Source: Clostridia bacterium
GTDB taxonomy: Bacteria; Bacillota; Clostridia; Oscillospirales; CAG-272
Length of the DNA: 41,153 bases
Direction: 5' to 3'
Assembly (NCBI GenBank): GCA_017508665.1
Contig: JAFVYL010000041.1
Coordinates: forward strand, 1 to 41,153
The position numbers were made by a program, and so were the translations under genes. Positions 25,161 to 32,303 of the stretch are shown here, one piece after another. Position 1 is the first letter of the stretch. Each line of letters opens with the position of its first letter. The notes below the pieces were generated by a model. It was not told the origin of the DNA and ran no database searches. It worked only from the letters and a program-made list of their open reading frames with translations.

Positions 25161-25625
25161 TTACTCACCTCTCTTTGCCGATTTTACTTTTATGAATTCC
25201 GTGACGTACAGTATAGGTCTGTACATCAGGAGGGGAATTGCCGTTGCCAGAGGTCTGAACCAACCCGTTACAAGGGCGAGGAAGAGCGAGCCTGCCATAA
25301 GGAGCATTCTGAAAATATATGACTTAGCCATAGCACCCCGTACTGCCGCACCGTGCTTTTGCGCATATTCCGCGGCTTCCTCTTCGTCCATTTCCTTTAT
25401 TCCTCTCTCCTCGACAAATTGGTTGATTGCGCGGTTAACACCCACTGAGAGGATAAGCAGGTTCACCACCGTCACCGTGCCGCCGAGAGTCGCACCGGTT
25501 ACGACCGCGTAGTCGAATTTGCCGAATATCATATAGCCACCGACTATAAGCAGGGCCACGATAAGCTCACCGACGGCAAGCCATACCGTATCGATATATT
25601 GGGATATTTTGCTTTTATTTTCCAT
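25161..25625 (-). CDS. atpI: AtpI-like membrane protein of the atp operon
   Basis: About 154 residues from ATG 25625, chosen because AAAGGA lies 8 bases upstream; a start at 25679 would add 18 basic residues overlapping the previous gene. About four hydrophobic segments are seen (LAVGELIVALLIVGGYMIFG, VTGATLGGTVTVVNLLILSV, FRMLLMAGSLFLALVTG, PLATAIPLLMYRPILYV). AtpI proteins assist assembly of the c ring in several bacteria. Its place between the AtpZ-like gene and atpB supports the call, although sequence conservation in this family is low. Confidence 0.75.
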   Translation of the reverse strand: MENKSKISQYIDTVWLAVGELIVALLIVGGYMIFGKFDYAVVTGATLGGTVTVVNLLILSVGVNRAINQFVEERGIKEMDEEEAAEYAQKHGAAVRGAMAKSYIFRMLLMAGSLFLALVTGWFRPLATAIPLLMYRPILYVTEFIKVKSAKRGE

Positions 25626-25893
25626 TTTGTTTGTCCTTTGATCTTTTCTTTGCACGTCTTTCTTCTTCCAGTCTCTCAAGAGATCTCATAGCCGTTAGTA
25701 TGAATCTGACCATAGATACGAGTCCCGAGCCGACACCGAGAAGAATTAGAGGCACGTATATCCATTCCGGAGCGCCGACAAAGCTGACAAATACCCAGCC
25801 GAGCAGGACGGATACACCGATCTGCCACAGGAGAGTGAAGATACTCTGAAAGACGATATTGATTACGTAAAACGTGCTATAACCTTCCTTCAA
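25615..25893 (-). CDS. AtpZ-like small membrane protein, first gene of atp operon
   Basis: About 92 residues from TTG 25893, preferred because GGAGGT stands 5 bases upstream; ATG 25917 would add 8 residues but has a poorer site. Two membrane helices are seen (FTLLWQIGVSVLLGWVFV and YVPLILLGVGSGLVSMVRFI), followed by a basic tail. The G-x3-LGW pattern, the short loop with Pro and the second G-rich helix fit the AtpZ/AtpI small-protein family (PF09527) that is co-encoded with F-type ATPases and linked to Mg2+ or assembly. The stop overlaps atpI. Confidence 0.7.
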   Translation of the reverse strand: MKEGYSTFYVINIVFQSIFTLLWQIGVSVLLGWVFVSFVGAPEWIYVPLILLGVGSGLVSMVRFILTAMRSLERLEEERRAKKRSKDKQNGK

Positions 25894-25969
25894 ACTAACC
25901 TCCGCTTCGGAGCGCATATACGCTTGCGCCCTTAATTAAATAAGACAAATATTATTGCAACATAAAATT

Positions 25970-25999
25970 ATTTTAACACAATAAAATAGCAAAAATCAA
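25970..25999 (-). promoter_or_regulatory. Likely promoter of the atp operon
   Basis: On the minus strand TTGATT (25999-25994), 18 bases, then TAAAAT (25975-25970). Directly upstream lies the palindrome CGGTTTAACCG (26002-26012), a possible operator. A TTGACA at 26030-26025 has no partner box. Confidence 0.5.
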
Positions 26000-26183
26000 T
26001 ACGGTTTAACCGATATTAACGCTTTGTCAAAATATTTATGACTATTTTAACTAAAATACGAAAAAAAAGTTGTGCAATATGACTCGTCGCGCGTTCACGC
26101 GCAAGTGAGGCAGAATACCGAGAACAAACTGTATGTGTATTTCACTTTTTGATGCTAATTTTTAATTTTATTGATTTTCCCCC

Positions 26184-26212
26184 TTGACAAATAGAAATGG
26201 AGGGTATATAAT
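26184..26212 (+). promoter_or_regulatory. Promoter of lexA
   Basis: TTGACA (26184-26189), 17 bases, TATAAT (26207-26212), full consensus. The inverted repeat AAGAA-N7-TTCTT (26215-26231) sits right over the expected start site and is a candidate autoregulatory operator. I do not find the Bacillus-type CGAAC-N4-GTTCG box. Confidence 0.88.
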
Positions 26213-26292
26213 TAAAGAACCTAAACTTCTTTTATAGTGCGCAAGAGGATCTCGGATATGTGTGCCGCAGTCCGTCTTGCCGAGGAGGAAAA

Positions 26293-26895
26293 ATGAAAAA
26301 GATGAATGAAGAAAAGCTCGACCAAATGGCGAGATATATAAAGGATTATATTGAGAGATACGGAGATTCTCCTAAGTTCGGTCAAATAATAGAGCATATG
26401 GGTATGTCCAATTCTGTAGGCTACCGCTACCTTATGACACTTCGCGATCGCGGTGTTATTGTATATAGCGGCAAGGATACTCTCTCCATTGAGGGACAGG
26501 AAAAGATGCGCCCCGCTTACCGCCGCGTGCCTATTCTCGGAGGCATCCCCTGTGGATCTCCCGAGGAACATACCGAGCTTGTGGAGGGGTACGTTGCGCT
26601 CCCGGAGGAGTGGCTTTTCGGTGACTGCTATCTCCTTAGAGCAGAGGGTGACTCCATGACCGGTGCGGGCATTGATGACGGTGACCTCGTGCTTATCAGA
26701 AAGACGACTTTATCGGAGACGGGTAGGGTAGTCGTTGCTCTTGTTGACGGCACTGATACCACTCTCAAGAGATACTTCGTTGAGCGTGACGGAACACCCG
26801 TGCTTCGTGCCGAGAACTCCAAGTACCGTGATATTCATCCTTTCCATCTCGATGTGCAGGGCGTTGCCGTAAAGGTTATAAAGGATGTTTATTGA
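26293..26895 (+). CDS. lexA: LexA-type SOS repressor (S24 peptidase)
   Basis: 200 residues from ATG 26293, which follows GAGGAGGA; an upstream start at 26260 lacks such a site. The N-terminal winged helix (~1-68) carries YIKDYIERYGDSPKFGQII and SVGYRYLMTLRDRGVIV. The scissile region is ILGGIPCGSPEE, with the cut predicted between Cys87 and Gly88; most LexA proteins have Ala-Gly, while Cys-Gly is known from UmuD-type relatives. Catalytic Ser121 lies in AEGDSMTGAGIDDGD and Lys159 in TLKRYF, close to the spacing in E. coli LexA (84/119/156). It would repress DNA-damage genes until RecA stimulates self-cleavage. The gene is divergent from the atp operon and ends near a bidirectional terminator. 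Confidence 0.9.
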   Translation: MKKMNEEKLDQMARYIKDYIERYGDSPKFGQIIEHMGMSNSVGYRYLMTLRDRGVIVYSGKDTLSIEGQEKMRPAYRRVPILGGIPCGSPEEHTELVEGYVALPEEWLFGDCYLLRAEGDSMTGAGIDDGDLVLIRKTTLSETGRVVVALVDGTDTTLKRYFVERDGTPVLRAENSKYRDIHPFHLDVQGVAVKVIKDVY

Positions 26896-26978
26896 TAAAC
26901 GCTCATTTCACATCGCGTGATTTTTGATTGCGATAACCTTAATGAATGTAAATAATTATTGACAAAATAATATTAAAT

Positions 26979-27018
26979 AGCACCCATAAGCCTGTATAGA
27001 CCTATGGGTGCTGTTTTG
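26979..27018. terminator. Bidirectional terminator between lexA and the lipoprotein gene
   Basis: AGCACCCATA (26979-26988) pairs with TATGGGTGCT (27003-27012); GTTTTG follows on the plus strand and an AT-rich U-run on the minus strand. It serves two convergent genes. Confidence 0.85.
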
Positions 27019-27030
27019 TATTGTTTGCTA

Positions 27031-27981
27031 TCAATTCGATACAGTAGGCAGAGACTGGCTTATGTGACGCTGTATGTCAACGTCAGAGATCTCGCCTCCC
27101 ACGCGGCGTATCTGGACGGTATATATATCCTGCTCGGTAGTATAATACCCTTTGCCAAACTGCGGGTCGACTCGCCATTCGTTTCCGTCGATAAAGAGAG
27201 TGCTGTAATCCTCGTTTGCTGCGAAGGAAACCGTGCGTTTTATCTGCTCGAAAGGAGCTTCTACGGTAGCATAGTAGATATTGACAGTGTTTACACCGTC
27301 AGCGGTATCTATAGCGATATAGAAATACTGATAAGGGTTGAGATGATCGAGTGTTTCGGTCACCACGTAGGTGTTGATCTCATAGAGTCCGCGCACGGCA
27401 AAAGCTGCATATTTATAATATTTCAGTTCCCCTACCTGCGCGCTTGCATAGGAGAGATCGGTCGCCTTGCTCACCTTTTCCCATTTGACGGAGAGCGCCT
27501 CGGATCGCATAGGCTTTTTTGTTATGAGCTGAGTAAAGTCGAACGATGCCTTGTTGAAATTGAGATTCCCCTTTGCGACGCCAAGTCTGTTGAGTCCGCT
27601 TTCATCAGAGTTCACGGTTAAAGAGTCGTTGTAGGTTACGTATTCGATCTTTTTCGGATTCTCTTCGCTGTACTCATATTTGAGAGTTACCTCTTTGACG
27701 TAGGATTCTCCGCTCGCATCCTTATGGACTATGTATCCCTTGTCAGTGCCTGTGATTACGAGGTATTCCTCATACTTGTATTCTTCGTCATTCACATAGT
27801 CATATGTTTTCGGTGTGACGTTTTCCTTGCGCTCATGCGTGGGGGTGTACGTGTACCTAGTGAGCTTGTATGTGCCTTTGAGATTACTCATTCTCTGAGC
27901 TGATATTACGAAACAGCCCGTAAAGGATAATGCCAACGCCATAACAAGCACAAGTGCAATCAGGTGCTTAATTTTTTTCAT
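27031..27981 (-). CDS. Lipoprotein of unknown function
   Basis: 316 residues. The signal MKKIKHLIALVLVMALALS ends in the lipobox SFTGC, with the lipid-bearing Cys at about residue 23. The rest is a Tyr/Lys/Glu-rich soluble domain, mostly predicted beta strands, with motifs such as LKGTYKLTRYTYTPT, EEYLVITGTDKGYIVHKDA and EWRVDPQFGKGYYTTEQ. The N-terminal part resembles the calycin-like 'LKGTYKL' openings of small bacterial lipoproteins, but I recognise no named family. It is monocistronic with a consensus promoter and a strong GGAGG ribosome site. Confidence 0.85.
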   Translation of the reverse strand: MKKIKHLIALVLVMALALSFTGCFVISAQRMSNLKGTYKLTRYTYTPTHERKENVTPKTYDYVNDEEYKYEEYLVITGTDKGYIVHKDASGESYVKEVTLKYEYSEENPKKIEYVTYNDSLTVNSDESGLNRLGVAKGNLNFNKASFDFTQLITKKPMRSEALSVKWEKVSKATDLSYASAQVGELKYYKYAAFAVRGLYEINTYVVTETLDHLNPYQYFYIAIDTADGVNTVNIYYATVEAPFEQIKRTVSFAANEDYSTLFIDGNEWRVDPQFGKGYYTTEQDIYTVQIRRVGGEISDVDIQRHISQSLPTVSN

Positions 27982-28001
27982 ATTATCCTCCTTCTATATT
28001 T

Positions 28002-28015
28002 TGCGGTGTACCGCA
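28002..28015. promoter_or_regulatory. Palindrome TGCGGT-GT-ACCGCA in the lipoprotein gene 5' UTR
   Basis: A perfect inverted repeat of 6 bases with a 2-base centre lies between the promoter and the ribosome site. The tiny centre suits a DNA-binding site better than an RNA hairpin. A related GCGGT-AAA-ACCGC occurs at 29514-29526 ahead of tdk. Confidence 0.45.
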
Positions 28016-28036
28016 TTTTTTCTTCTGATCACCTCA

Positions 28037-28065
28037 ATTTTATCATAAAAGGAATACTTTGTCAA
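28037..28065 (-). promoter_or_regulatory. Promoter of the lipoprotein gene
   Basis: On the minus strand TTGACA (28065-28060), 17 bases, TAAAAT (28042-28037). Confidence 0.85.
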
Positions 28066-28208
28066 TAAAGATATATGCGATTTAATGATATATAAGATTT
28101 TAGGAAAGTGTAAACAACTTGGGTGTCTTTATAAGCACACAAAAAACGTGCAAAAAAGATGGCTGACAAAGAAACTTTTAAAAACCTGAAAAAACACATA
28201 AAAAATGC

Positions 28209-28237
28209 TTGACAAATCATAAAAAACTTGATATAAT
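28209..28237 (+). promoter_or_regulatory. Consensus promoter of tRNA-Ser
   Basis: TTGACA (28209-28214), 17 bases, TATAAT (28232-28237), about 60 bases before the mature tRNA 5' end. Confidence 0.9.
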
Positions 28238-28295
28238 ACTATGGCAGACTACGGAGAAGGTCCGATTTGCGACACAATTTTATACTTATTGGTGT

Positions 28296-28386
28296 GGAGT
28301 AGTACTCAAGTGGTGAAGAGGCGCCCCTGCTAAGGGTGTAGGTCGGCTATACCGGCGCGAGAGTTCAAATCTCTCCTGCTCCGCCA
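28296..28386 (+). tRNA. tRNA-Ser (GCU)
   Basis: 91 bases including an encoded CCA. The acceptor stem GGAGTAG pairs with CTGCTCC (one G-U), discriminator G. The D arm is CTC...GAG, the anticodon stem CGCCC/GGGTG encloses the loop CTGCTAA with anticodon GCT, a long variable arm (GGT...ACC) is typical of class II tRNA-Ser, and the T arm is GAGAG TTCAAAT CTCTC. It reads AGC/AGU codons. Confidence 0.97.
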
Positions 28387-28450
28387 AAAATAAGGAATGT
28401 CCTTTTGGGCATTCCTTATTTTTTCTTTTGGCGAGAGCAGGAGAGATTTG
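28366..28450. repeat. 85-bp palindrome made of the tRNA-Ser 3' end, its terminator and an inverted tRNA copy
   Basis: The tRNA 3' segment plus flank (28366-28389) reappears inverted at 28426-28450 with only one extra base. Between them lies the terminator stem, so the whole block folds back on itself around the terminator loop. Confidence 0.85.
28389..28424 (+). terminator. Intrinsic terminator of tRNA-Ser
   Basis: AATAAGGAATGTCC (28389-28402) pairs with GGGCATTCCTTATT (28407-28420), one G-U pair, followed by TTTT. It begins 3 bases after the CCA. Confidence 0.92.
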
Positions 28451-28461
28451 CCCCCTGTCGC

Positions 28462-28571
28462 CCGGAGTTGCGTAGCAACCTCCGGCGCAGATAAGCAAGC
28501 GAAAGCGTATCGTGGAGCTCGCTCACCAGGACGCTCGCGCCGCTTGCTCCTAACAGGAGCATAGTTCAAAT
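28462..28571 (+). repeat. Dispersed structured repeat, second copy
   Basis: In order it contains a hairpin CCGGAGTTGCG/TAGCAACCTCCGG, CAGATAAGCAAGCGAAAGCG, a hairpin GTGGAG-CTCG-CTCAC enclosed by an AGCGT/ACGCT helix, AGGACGCTCGCG, TTGCTCC, and a hairpin GCTCCT-AAC-AGGAGC followed by ATAG. The minus strand of 16436-16549 has the same order with about 85 percent identity in the central 60 bases. No coding frame is convincing. Confidence 0.7.
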
Positions 28572-28607
28572 CGGCTACAAATCGCATTAAGCATTAATCG
28601 AGCCTGA

Positions 28608-28634
28608 CAGTCACATTCGTGGCTGCCTTTTTCT
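28608..28634 (+). terminator. Terminator-like hairpin downstream of the repeat
   Basis: A 7-bp stem CAGTCAC/GTGGCTG (one G-U pair) with an ATTC loop and a CCTTTTTCT tail. It may end transcripts that read through the tRNA terminator and the repeat. Confidence 0.65.
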
Positions 28635-28779
28635 GCTTTTTGGTCAGTAGAGAATGAAAGTAATGAATAAAATGGCTAATAATTGAGTGGCTTGTGGCGG
28701 ATACGGACGTTATATTGAACGGCAGATGCTTGCGCTTTAGTCTGCACTATATTCTTGATGCGCTCTTTAAAATACCACA

Positions 28780-28840
28780 AAACAAAGAAAAGTACAATGA
28801 ATGTACCGCAAATTTTGGTAGTATCATTGTACTTTTGCTA
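28780..28840 (-). terminator. Intrinsic terminator of tdk
   Basis: A perfect 13-bp inverted repeat AAAAGTACAATGA (28788-28800) / TCATTGTACTTTT (28824-28836) with an inner TACC/GGTA pairing. On the minus strand it is followed by a U-rich stretch (CTTTGTTTTG), 75 bases past the tdk stop. Confidence 0.8.
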
Positions 28841-28912
28841 TTTAATTCCTTGCGTTTTATCTTGCGAGATAGTGGTTGTATGTTTTTGCCGAGCAGGCTC
28901 TACCTCTATTGC

Positions 28913-29488
28913 TTAGCCCTTATTTATTCCTTTTTTGTAGCATCTGTGACACATAGCGATATATGAATCGTTACCGCCGAGCATGACTTGGCTACCTTGT
29001 GTTACAATCCTGCCGTTTTCATCGATTCTCGCGTTAACGCTCGCTTTTTTTCCGCAGGAGCAGATGGTTTTTATCTCCGAGATGGAGTCAGCAAGCTCAA
29101 AAAGACGCATTGAGCCGGGGAAAAGCTTGGTCAGGAAGTCGGTGCGCAGACCGAAACAGAGGACAGGCACGTCAAGTTCATCAACTATGCGGCGCATCTG
29201 ATCTATGTTTTCGGGCGTGAAGAATTGACACTCGTCGCTGATTATGACGTCTGCGCGGTGTTCCTCTTTTGTAAACATATCGTAGATGTTGTCCTCGGGG
29301 GCTACGGTGGTACATTCTGCCGCGAGGCCTATTCTCGATTTAAGAATGACCGCTCCGTCACGGTCGTCGAGCGCGGGTTTTATGAGCCATACCCTCATGC
29401 CTCTTTCCTCGTAGTTGAACTTGGTTATGAGTGCCTGGGCAGTCTTGCTTGATCCCATTGCGCCGTATTTGAAGTAAAGCTTTGCCAT
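28913..29488 (-). CDS. tdk: Thymidine kinase (type II, zinc-binding)
   Basis: 191 residues, typical length. The P-loop is YGAMGSSKTAQAL, the Walker B-like motif is VIISDECQFF, the lid/Zn part has TICSCGKKASVNAR and CHRCYK (four Cys), and the thymidine-binding region includes GLRTDF and GGNDSYIAMC. It phosphorylates thymidine for dTMP salvage in the cytoplasm. The minus-strand ribosome site GGAGG stands 6 bases before ATG 29488. The 5' UTR is long and holds two palindromes. It is divergent from topB. Confidence 0.96.
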   Translation of the reverse strand: MAKLYFKYGAMGSSKTAQALITKFNYEERGMRVWLIKPALDDRDGAVILKSRIGLAAECTTVAPEDNIYDMFTKEEHRADVIISDECQFFTPENIDQMRRIVDELDVPVLCFGLRTDFLTKLFPGSMRLFELADSISEIKTICSCGKKASVNARIDENGRIVTQGSQVMLGGNDSYIAMCHRCYKKGINKG

Positions 29489-29513
29489 TTTCGCCTCCGA
29501 ATTTTCTTTTTTT

Positions 29514-29526
29514 GCGGTAAAACCGC
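29514..29526. promoter_or_regulatory. Palindrome GCGGT-AAA-ACCGC upstream of tdk
   Basis: A perfect 5-base inverted repeat near the tdk ribosome site, similar in core to the palindrome at 28002-28015. Confidence 0.4.
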
Positions 29527-29534
29527 GTAAATCA

Positions 29535-29564
29535 CCCCGAAATCCTTAAATTTAAGGATCGGGT
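29535..29564. promoter_or_regulatory. Perfect 18-bp palindrome ATCCTTAAATTTAAGGAT in tdk upstream region
   Basis: 29542-29559 is exactly self-complementary; the flanks CCCCGA and CGGGT extend the symmetry with one extra base. With no loop it is better explained as a DNA operator than as an RNA hairpin. It lies between divergent tdk and topB, nearer tdk. Confidence 0.55.
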
Positions 29565-29675
29565 ACACTTTCATGCATTATTCTATCACAAAATAGCGCA
29601 GAATAAAAGAGAAGGGCGCAAAAATCGGCAAATTGCCGAGAAAAATCGTTAGTGTGACGAAATTTCAAAAAACGG

Positions 29676-29704
29676 TGGAAATTTCATAAAAAATGTGCTA
29701 CAAT
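29676..29704 (+). promoter_or_regulatory. Promoter of topB
   Basis: TGGAAA (29676-29681), 17 bases, then TACAAT (29699-29704) with a TG extended -10. The -35 is a 4/6 match. Confidence 0.6.
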
Positions 29705-29753
29705 GGTAAAGCACATTAAAATGTGCGAATAAATAAAGAGGGGAGAGAAGTGT

Positions 29754-31865
29754 ATGAAGCTTATAATAGCCGAGAAGCCGAGCTTGGCGCGCAACATTGT
29801 CGCGGGCATTGGCAAGATGGATAAAAAAGACGGCTTTTATATCAATTCGGATTATATCGTCACGTGGGCATTCGGCCATCTCTTCTCCCTTGTTGACATA
29901 GAGAGCTATACCGGTACTGATGAGACTCGCTGGACGCTCGATAATCTGCCGTGCTTCCCCGAGGAATTCCGCTTCGAGCTCCGCAAGGCAGAGGGCAAAA
30001 AGACGGTGGACTCAGGTGTGAAAAAGCAGTTCAAGATCATTGAAACTCTCGCCAACCGTCAGGACGTCGACACCATAGTGAATGCAGGAGACGCGGATCG
30101 CGAAGGTGAGATAATAGTCAGACTTTGCGTCGATAACGCGCTGAAGAGTGAGAAGGCAAAAAAACGCCTTTGGCTGCCTGACCAGACTCCCGAGACTGTC
30201 AGACGCGCTCTCGCGGAAATGAAGGATGAAACGGAGTACGACAGCCTCGCTGCAGAGGGCCTGGCGCGTACTTATATCGATTGGTTATACGGCGTTAATC
30301 TGACACGGTATGCCACTATTAAAACGGGTAAGCTCCTTAGAGTAGGCCGTGTCATAGTCCCTATCGTCAAGGCTATCTATGACAGGGATATGGAAATACG
30401 CAATTTTACACCTGAAAAATACTACGTTATATCAAGCAGTGCTAAGACACACGATGAGAAAATAGAGCTCACAAGCAAACAAAAGTTTACAAAAGATGAG
30501 CTAACAAAGGCTGAAGAGCTCGCAAGCCTATACAACGAGGCGGGAGCTACCGTCACAAGTGTAGAGAGTAAAAATGATAAGATCCTCCCCGGAAAGCTCT
30601 ATTCTCTTTCCACTCTGCAGAACGTACTCGGCAAGAAGTACAAGATGTCTATGGCGGAGAGTCTTAAGATAATTCAGAAGCTCTACGAGGACGGATATCT
30701 CACCTATCCCCGTACAAACTCCGAGTATCTCGCCACGGCTGAAAAAGATAAAATGAAGGCTATAATCTCAAACGTAGGCAAGCTCGGATATCCGGTTAAA
30801 TTCAAGGACTCGAAGTATATCTTTGACGACTCCAAGATAGAGTCGCACTCTGCTCTGACTCCTACCTATAAGATTCCTAATAAGGATAAGCTCACAGAAC
30901 GTGAGAATCAGGTGTACTCCACCGTTTTCCGTCGCTTTGTCGCGGTGTTCTGCGCAGAGGACTGCGTCGCAGAGAAGAGTGAGATCAAGATAAAGGTCGG
31001 CGAATACGAGGAATTTTCCCTTAAGGGAACGGTTATACTCGAGCCCGGCTGGACTAAGTATGACGACTATACCGCAAAGGATAAGATCCTGCCAAAGCTT
31101 GAAGTGGGAGAGTCGGTGGTCCTTGACTTCAAGCCGGTGGAAAAGGAGACTACACCGCCAAAGCATTACACGATAGAAACTTTAAATAAATACCTCAAAA
31201 ATCCCTTCAAGGACGATAAAGCGAAGGCCAAAGAGCTTGAGGAGAGTGGCGAGGTAGACGATGCCGACGATTATAAGGCTATTTTTGAGGGACTTGAGCT
31301 TGGCACAGAGGCTACGAGGACCGGTATTATAGACAACGCGAAAAAAAGCGGATATATCGACCTCAAAAAAGACGTTTACACCATTCTTCCGGGTGGCGAA
31401 TTTCTCATGGAATCCATCGCTCGCCTCGGTATAGTTATGGATAAATACAAGACCTCAGAGCTCGGAAAGGCGCTCAAAAAGGTGTTCCGCGCGGAGATGA
31501 GTATAGACGAGTCTGTAAGACTCGCCCAGCGGGAGATCGCTGCCGTATTTGCCGATCGACAGAATAATCCGCCTATGCCCAAGGTTGACACCGGTAAGCT
31601 CGGACAGATAGTTGGTCCTTGCCCTCTTTGCGGCAGAAACGTGGTAAGAGGCAAGTATAATTACGGCTGTATGGGCTACTCCAACGGCTGTAATTTCAAG
31701 ATGGGTGTCAGCATTTGCAGACGCGATATTCCCATCACAGAGGCGGCGCGCCTTCTCGCTACGGGATCGACCGCGCTGCTGACGGATTTCGTGTCTAAGA
31801 ACGGCAAGCGTTTTAAGGCAAAGCTCGTCTTGAAGGATAGGGAAGTCGTATTCAAATTTGATTAA
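29754..31865 (+). CDS. topB: DNA topoisomerase III
   Basis: 703 residues. The TOPRIM domain begins MKLIIAEKPSLARNI and holds the metal-binding AGDADREGEIIVRL (Asp113, Asp115, Glu117). Domain 4 begins with YIDWLYGVNLTRYATI. The catalytic Tyr is Tyr318 in YLTYPRTNSEYL, followed by HSALTPTYK. The C-terminal ~90 residues contain one Cys-rich segment CPLCGRNVVRGKYNYGCMGY resembling a degenerate topoisomerase zinc ribbon, then a basic beta tail. Type IA enzymes nick and rejoin one strand to resolve hemicatenanes and recombination intermediates. ATG 29754 follows GAGGGGAGAG. Neither mobile-element partners nor a RecQ gene is adjacent, so this is probably the chromosomal enzyme. Confidence 0.95.
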   Translation: MKLIIAEKPSLARNIVAGIGKMDKKDGFYINSDYIVTWAFGHLFSLVDIESYTGTDETRWTLDNLPCFPEEFRFELRKAEGKKTVDSGVKKQFKIIETLANRQDVDTIVNAGDADREGEIIVRLCVDNALKSEKAKKRLWLPDQTPETVRRALAEMKDETEYDSLAAEGLARTYIDWLYGVNLTRYATIKTGKLLRVGRVIVPIVKAIYDRDMEIRNFTPEKYYVISSSAKTHDEKIELTSKQKFTKDELTKAEELASLYNEAGATVTSVESKNDKILPGKLYSLSTLQNVLGKKYKMSMAESLKIIQKLYEDGYLTYPRTNSEYLATAEKDKMKAIISNVGKLGYPVKFKDSKYIFDDSKIESHSALTPTYKIPNKDKLTERENQVYSTVFRRFVAVFCAEDCVAEKSEIKIKVGEYEEFSLKGTVILEPGWTKYDDYTAKDKILPKLEVGESVVLDFKPVEKETTPPKHYTIETLNKYLKNPFKDDKAKAKELEESGEVDDADDYKAIFEGLELGTEATRTGIIDNAKKSGYIDLKKDVYTILPGGEFLMESIARLGIVMDKYKTSELGKALKKVFRAEMSIDESVRLAQREIAAVFADRQNNPPMPKVDTGKLGQIVGPCPLCGRNVVRGKYNYGCMGYSNGCNFKMGVSICRRDIPITEAARLLATGSTALLTDFVSKNGKRFKAKLVLKDREVVFKFD

Positions 31866-31877
31866 CCTTATATAATG

Positions 31878-31904
31878 AGCGGGCCCGGATGGGCTCGCTT
31901 TTTT
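31878..31904 (+). terminator. Intrinsic terminator of topB
   Basis: AGCGGGCCC pairs with GGGCTCGCT (one G-U pair), loop GGAT, followed by six T. Confidence 0.92.
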
Positions 31905-32209
31905 ACGTCATCGGCACGAAATATTCTGTACCTTTTGACCGTCGGGGCGGCTCTCGACGACAGGCGTTTATCACTCTCAAATTCTCCCAATTAATAATAC
32001 ACGTTTGCGGCAGCGGTGTTACGGAATGGCGCGTGGGTTAACCATCTGAAATGACTGATTTTCAGCCGCGTTTTTTTCATTTTTACAAAACTGACAAATA
32101 TTCTCTTTAAAATTCTCCGAAATCAACAAAACGCCATCGGCAAAATGCACAAATTATTTCCTTTATAATAAGCATTTTTAATGAAAATTAAATTAATGAT
32201 TCAAACCTA
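31905..32209. other. Intergenic region upstream of the giant lipoprotein
   Basis: About 300 bases without a gene. A weak CTGAAA/TTTCAG hairpin followed by CCGCGTTTTTTT lies near 32046-32077. Nothing else is recognised. Confidence 0.5.
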
Positions 32210-32239
32210 TAGACACTTTATTAATAATTGTGTTATAAT
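32210..32239 (+). promoter_or_regulatory. Promoter of the giant Cys/His-repeat lipoprotein
   Basis: TAGACA (32210-32215), 18 bases, then TATAAT (32234-32239) with a TG extended -10. The ribosome site AAAGGAG stands about 9 bases before ATG 32304. Confidence 0.75.
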
Positions 32240-32303
32240 TGGTACGGTAAGCTTTAAGGCACGTTTACCTAAAGACTTAAAATAAAAAAAGGAGAAAACG
32301 AAA

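Larger units (their letters stand above)
28577..28912. other. Intergenic region between repeat and tdk
   Basis: It contains a terminator-like hairpin CAGTCAC-ATTC-GTGGCTG followed by CCTTTTTCT (28608-28634), then AT-rich sequence and the tdk terminator. A plus-strand frame at 28694-28966 runs into tdk and has no ribosome site or recognisable domain; I do not accept it as a gene. Confidence 0.6.

Noticed and set aside
28286-28498. Minus-strand frame covering tRNA-Ser, resembling proteins often listed in databases
   Set aside because: It is the translated antisense of tRNA-Ser, a known false-positive type.
28694-28966. Plus-strand frame of 90 codons before tdk
   Set aside because: No ribosome site, crosses the tdk terminator and overlaps the tdk gene; composition is random.
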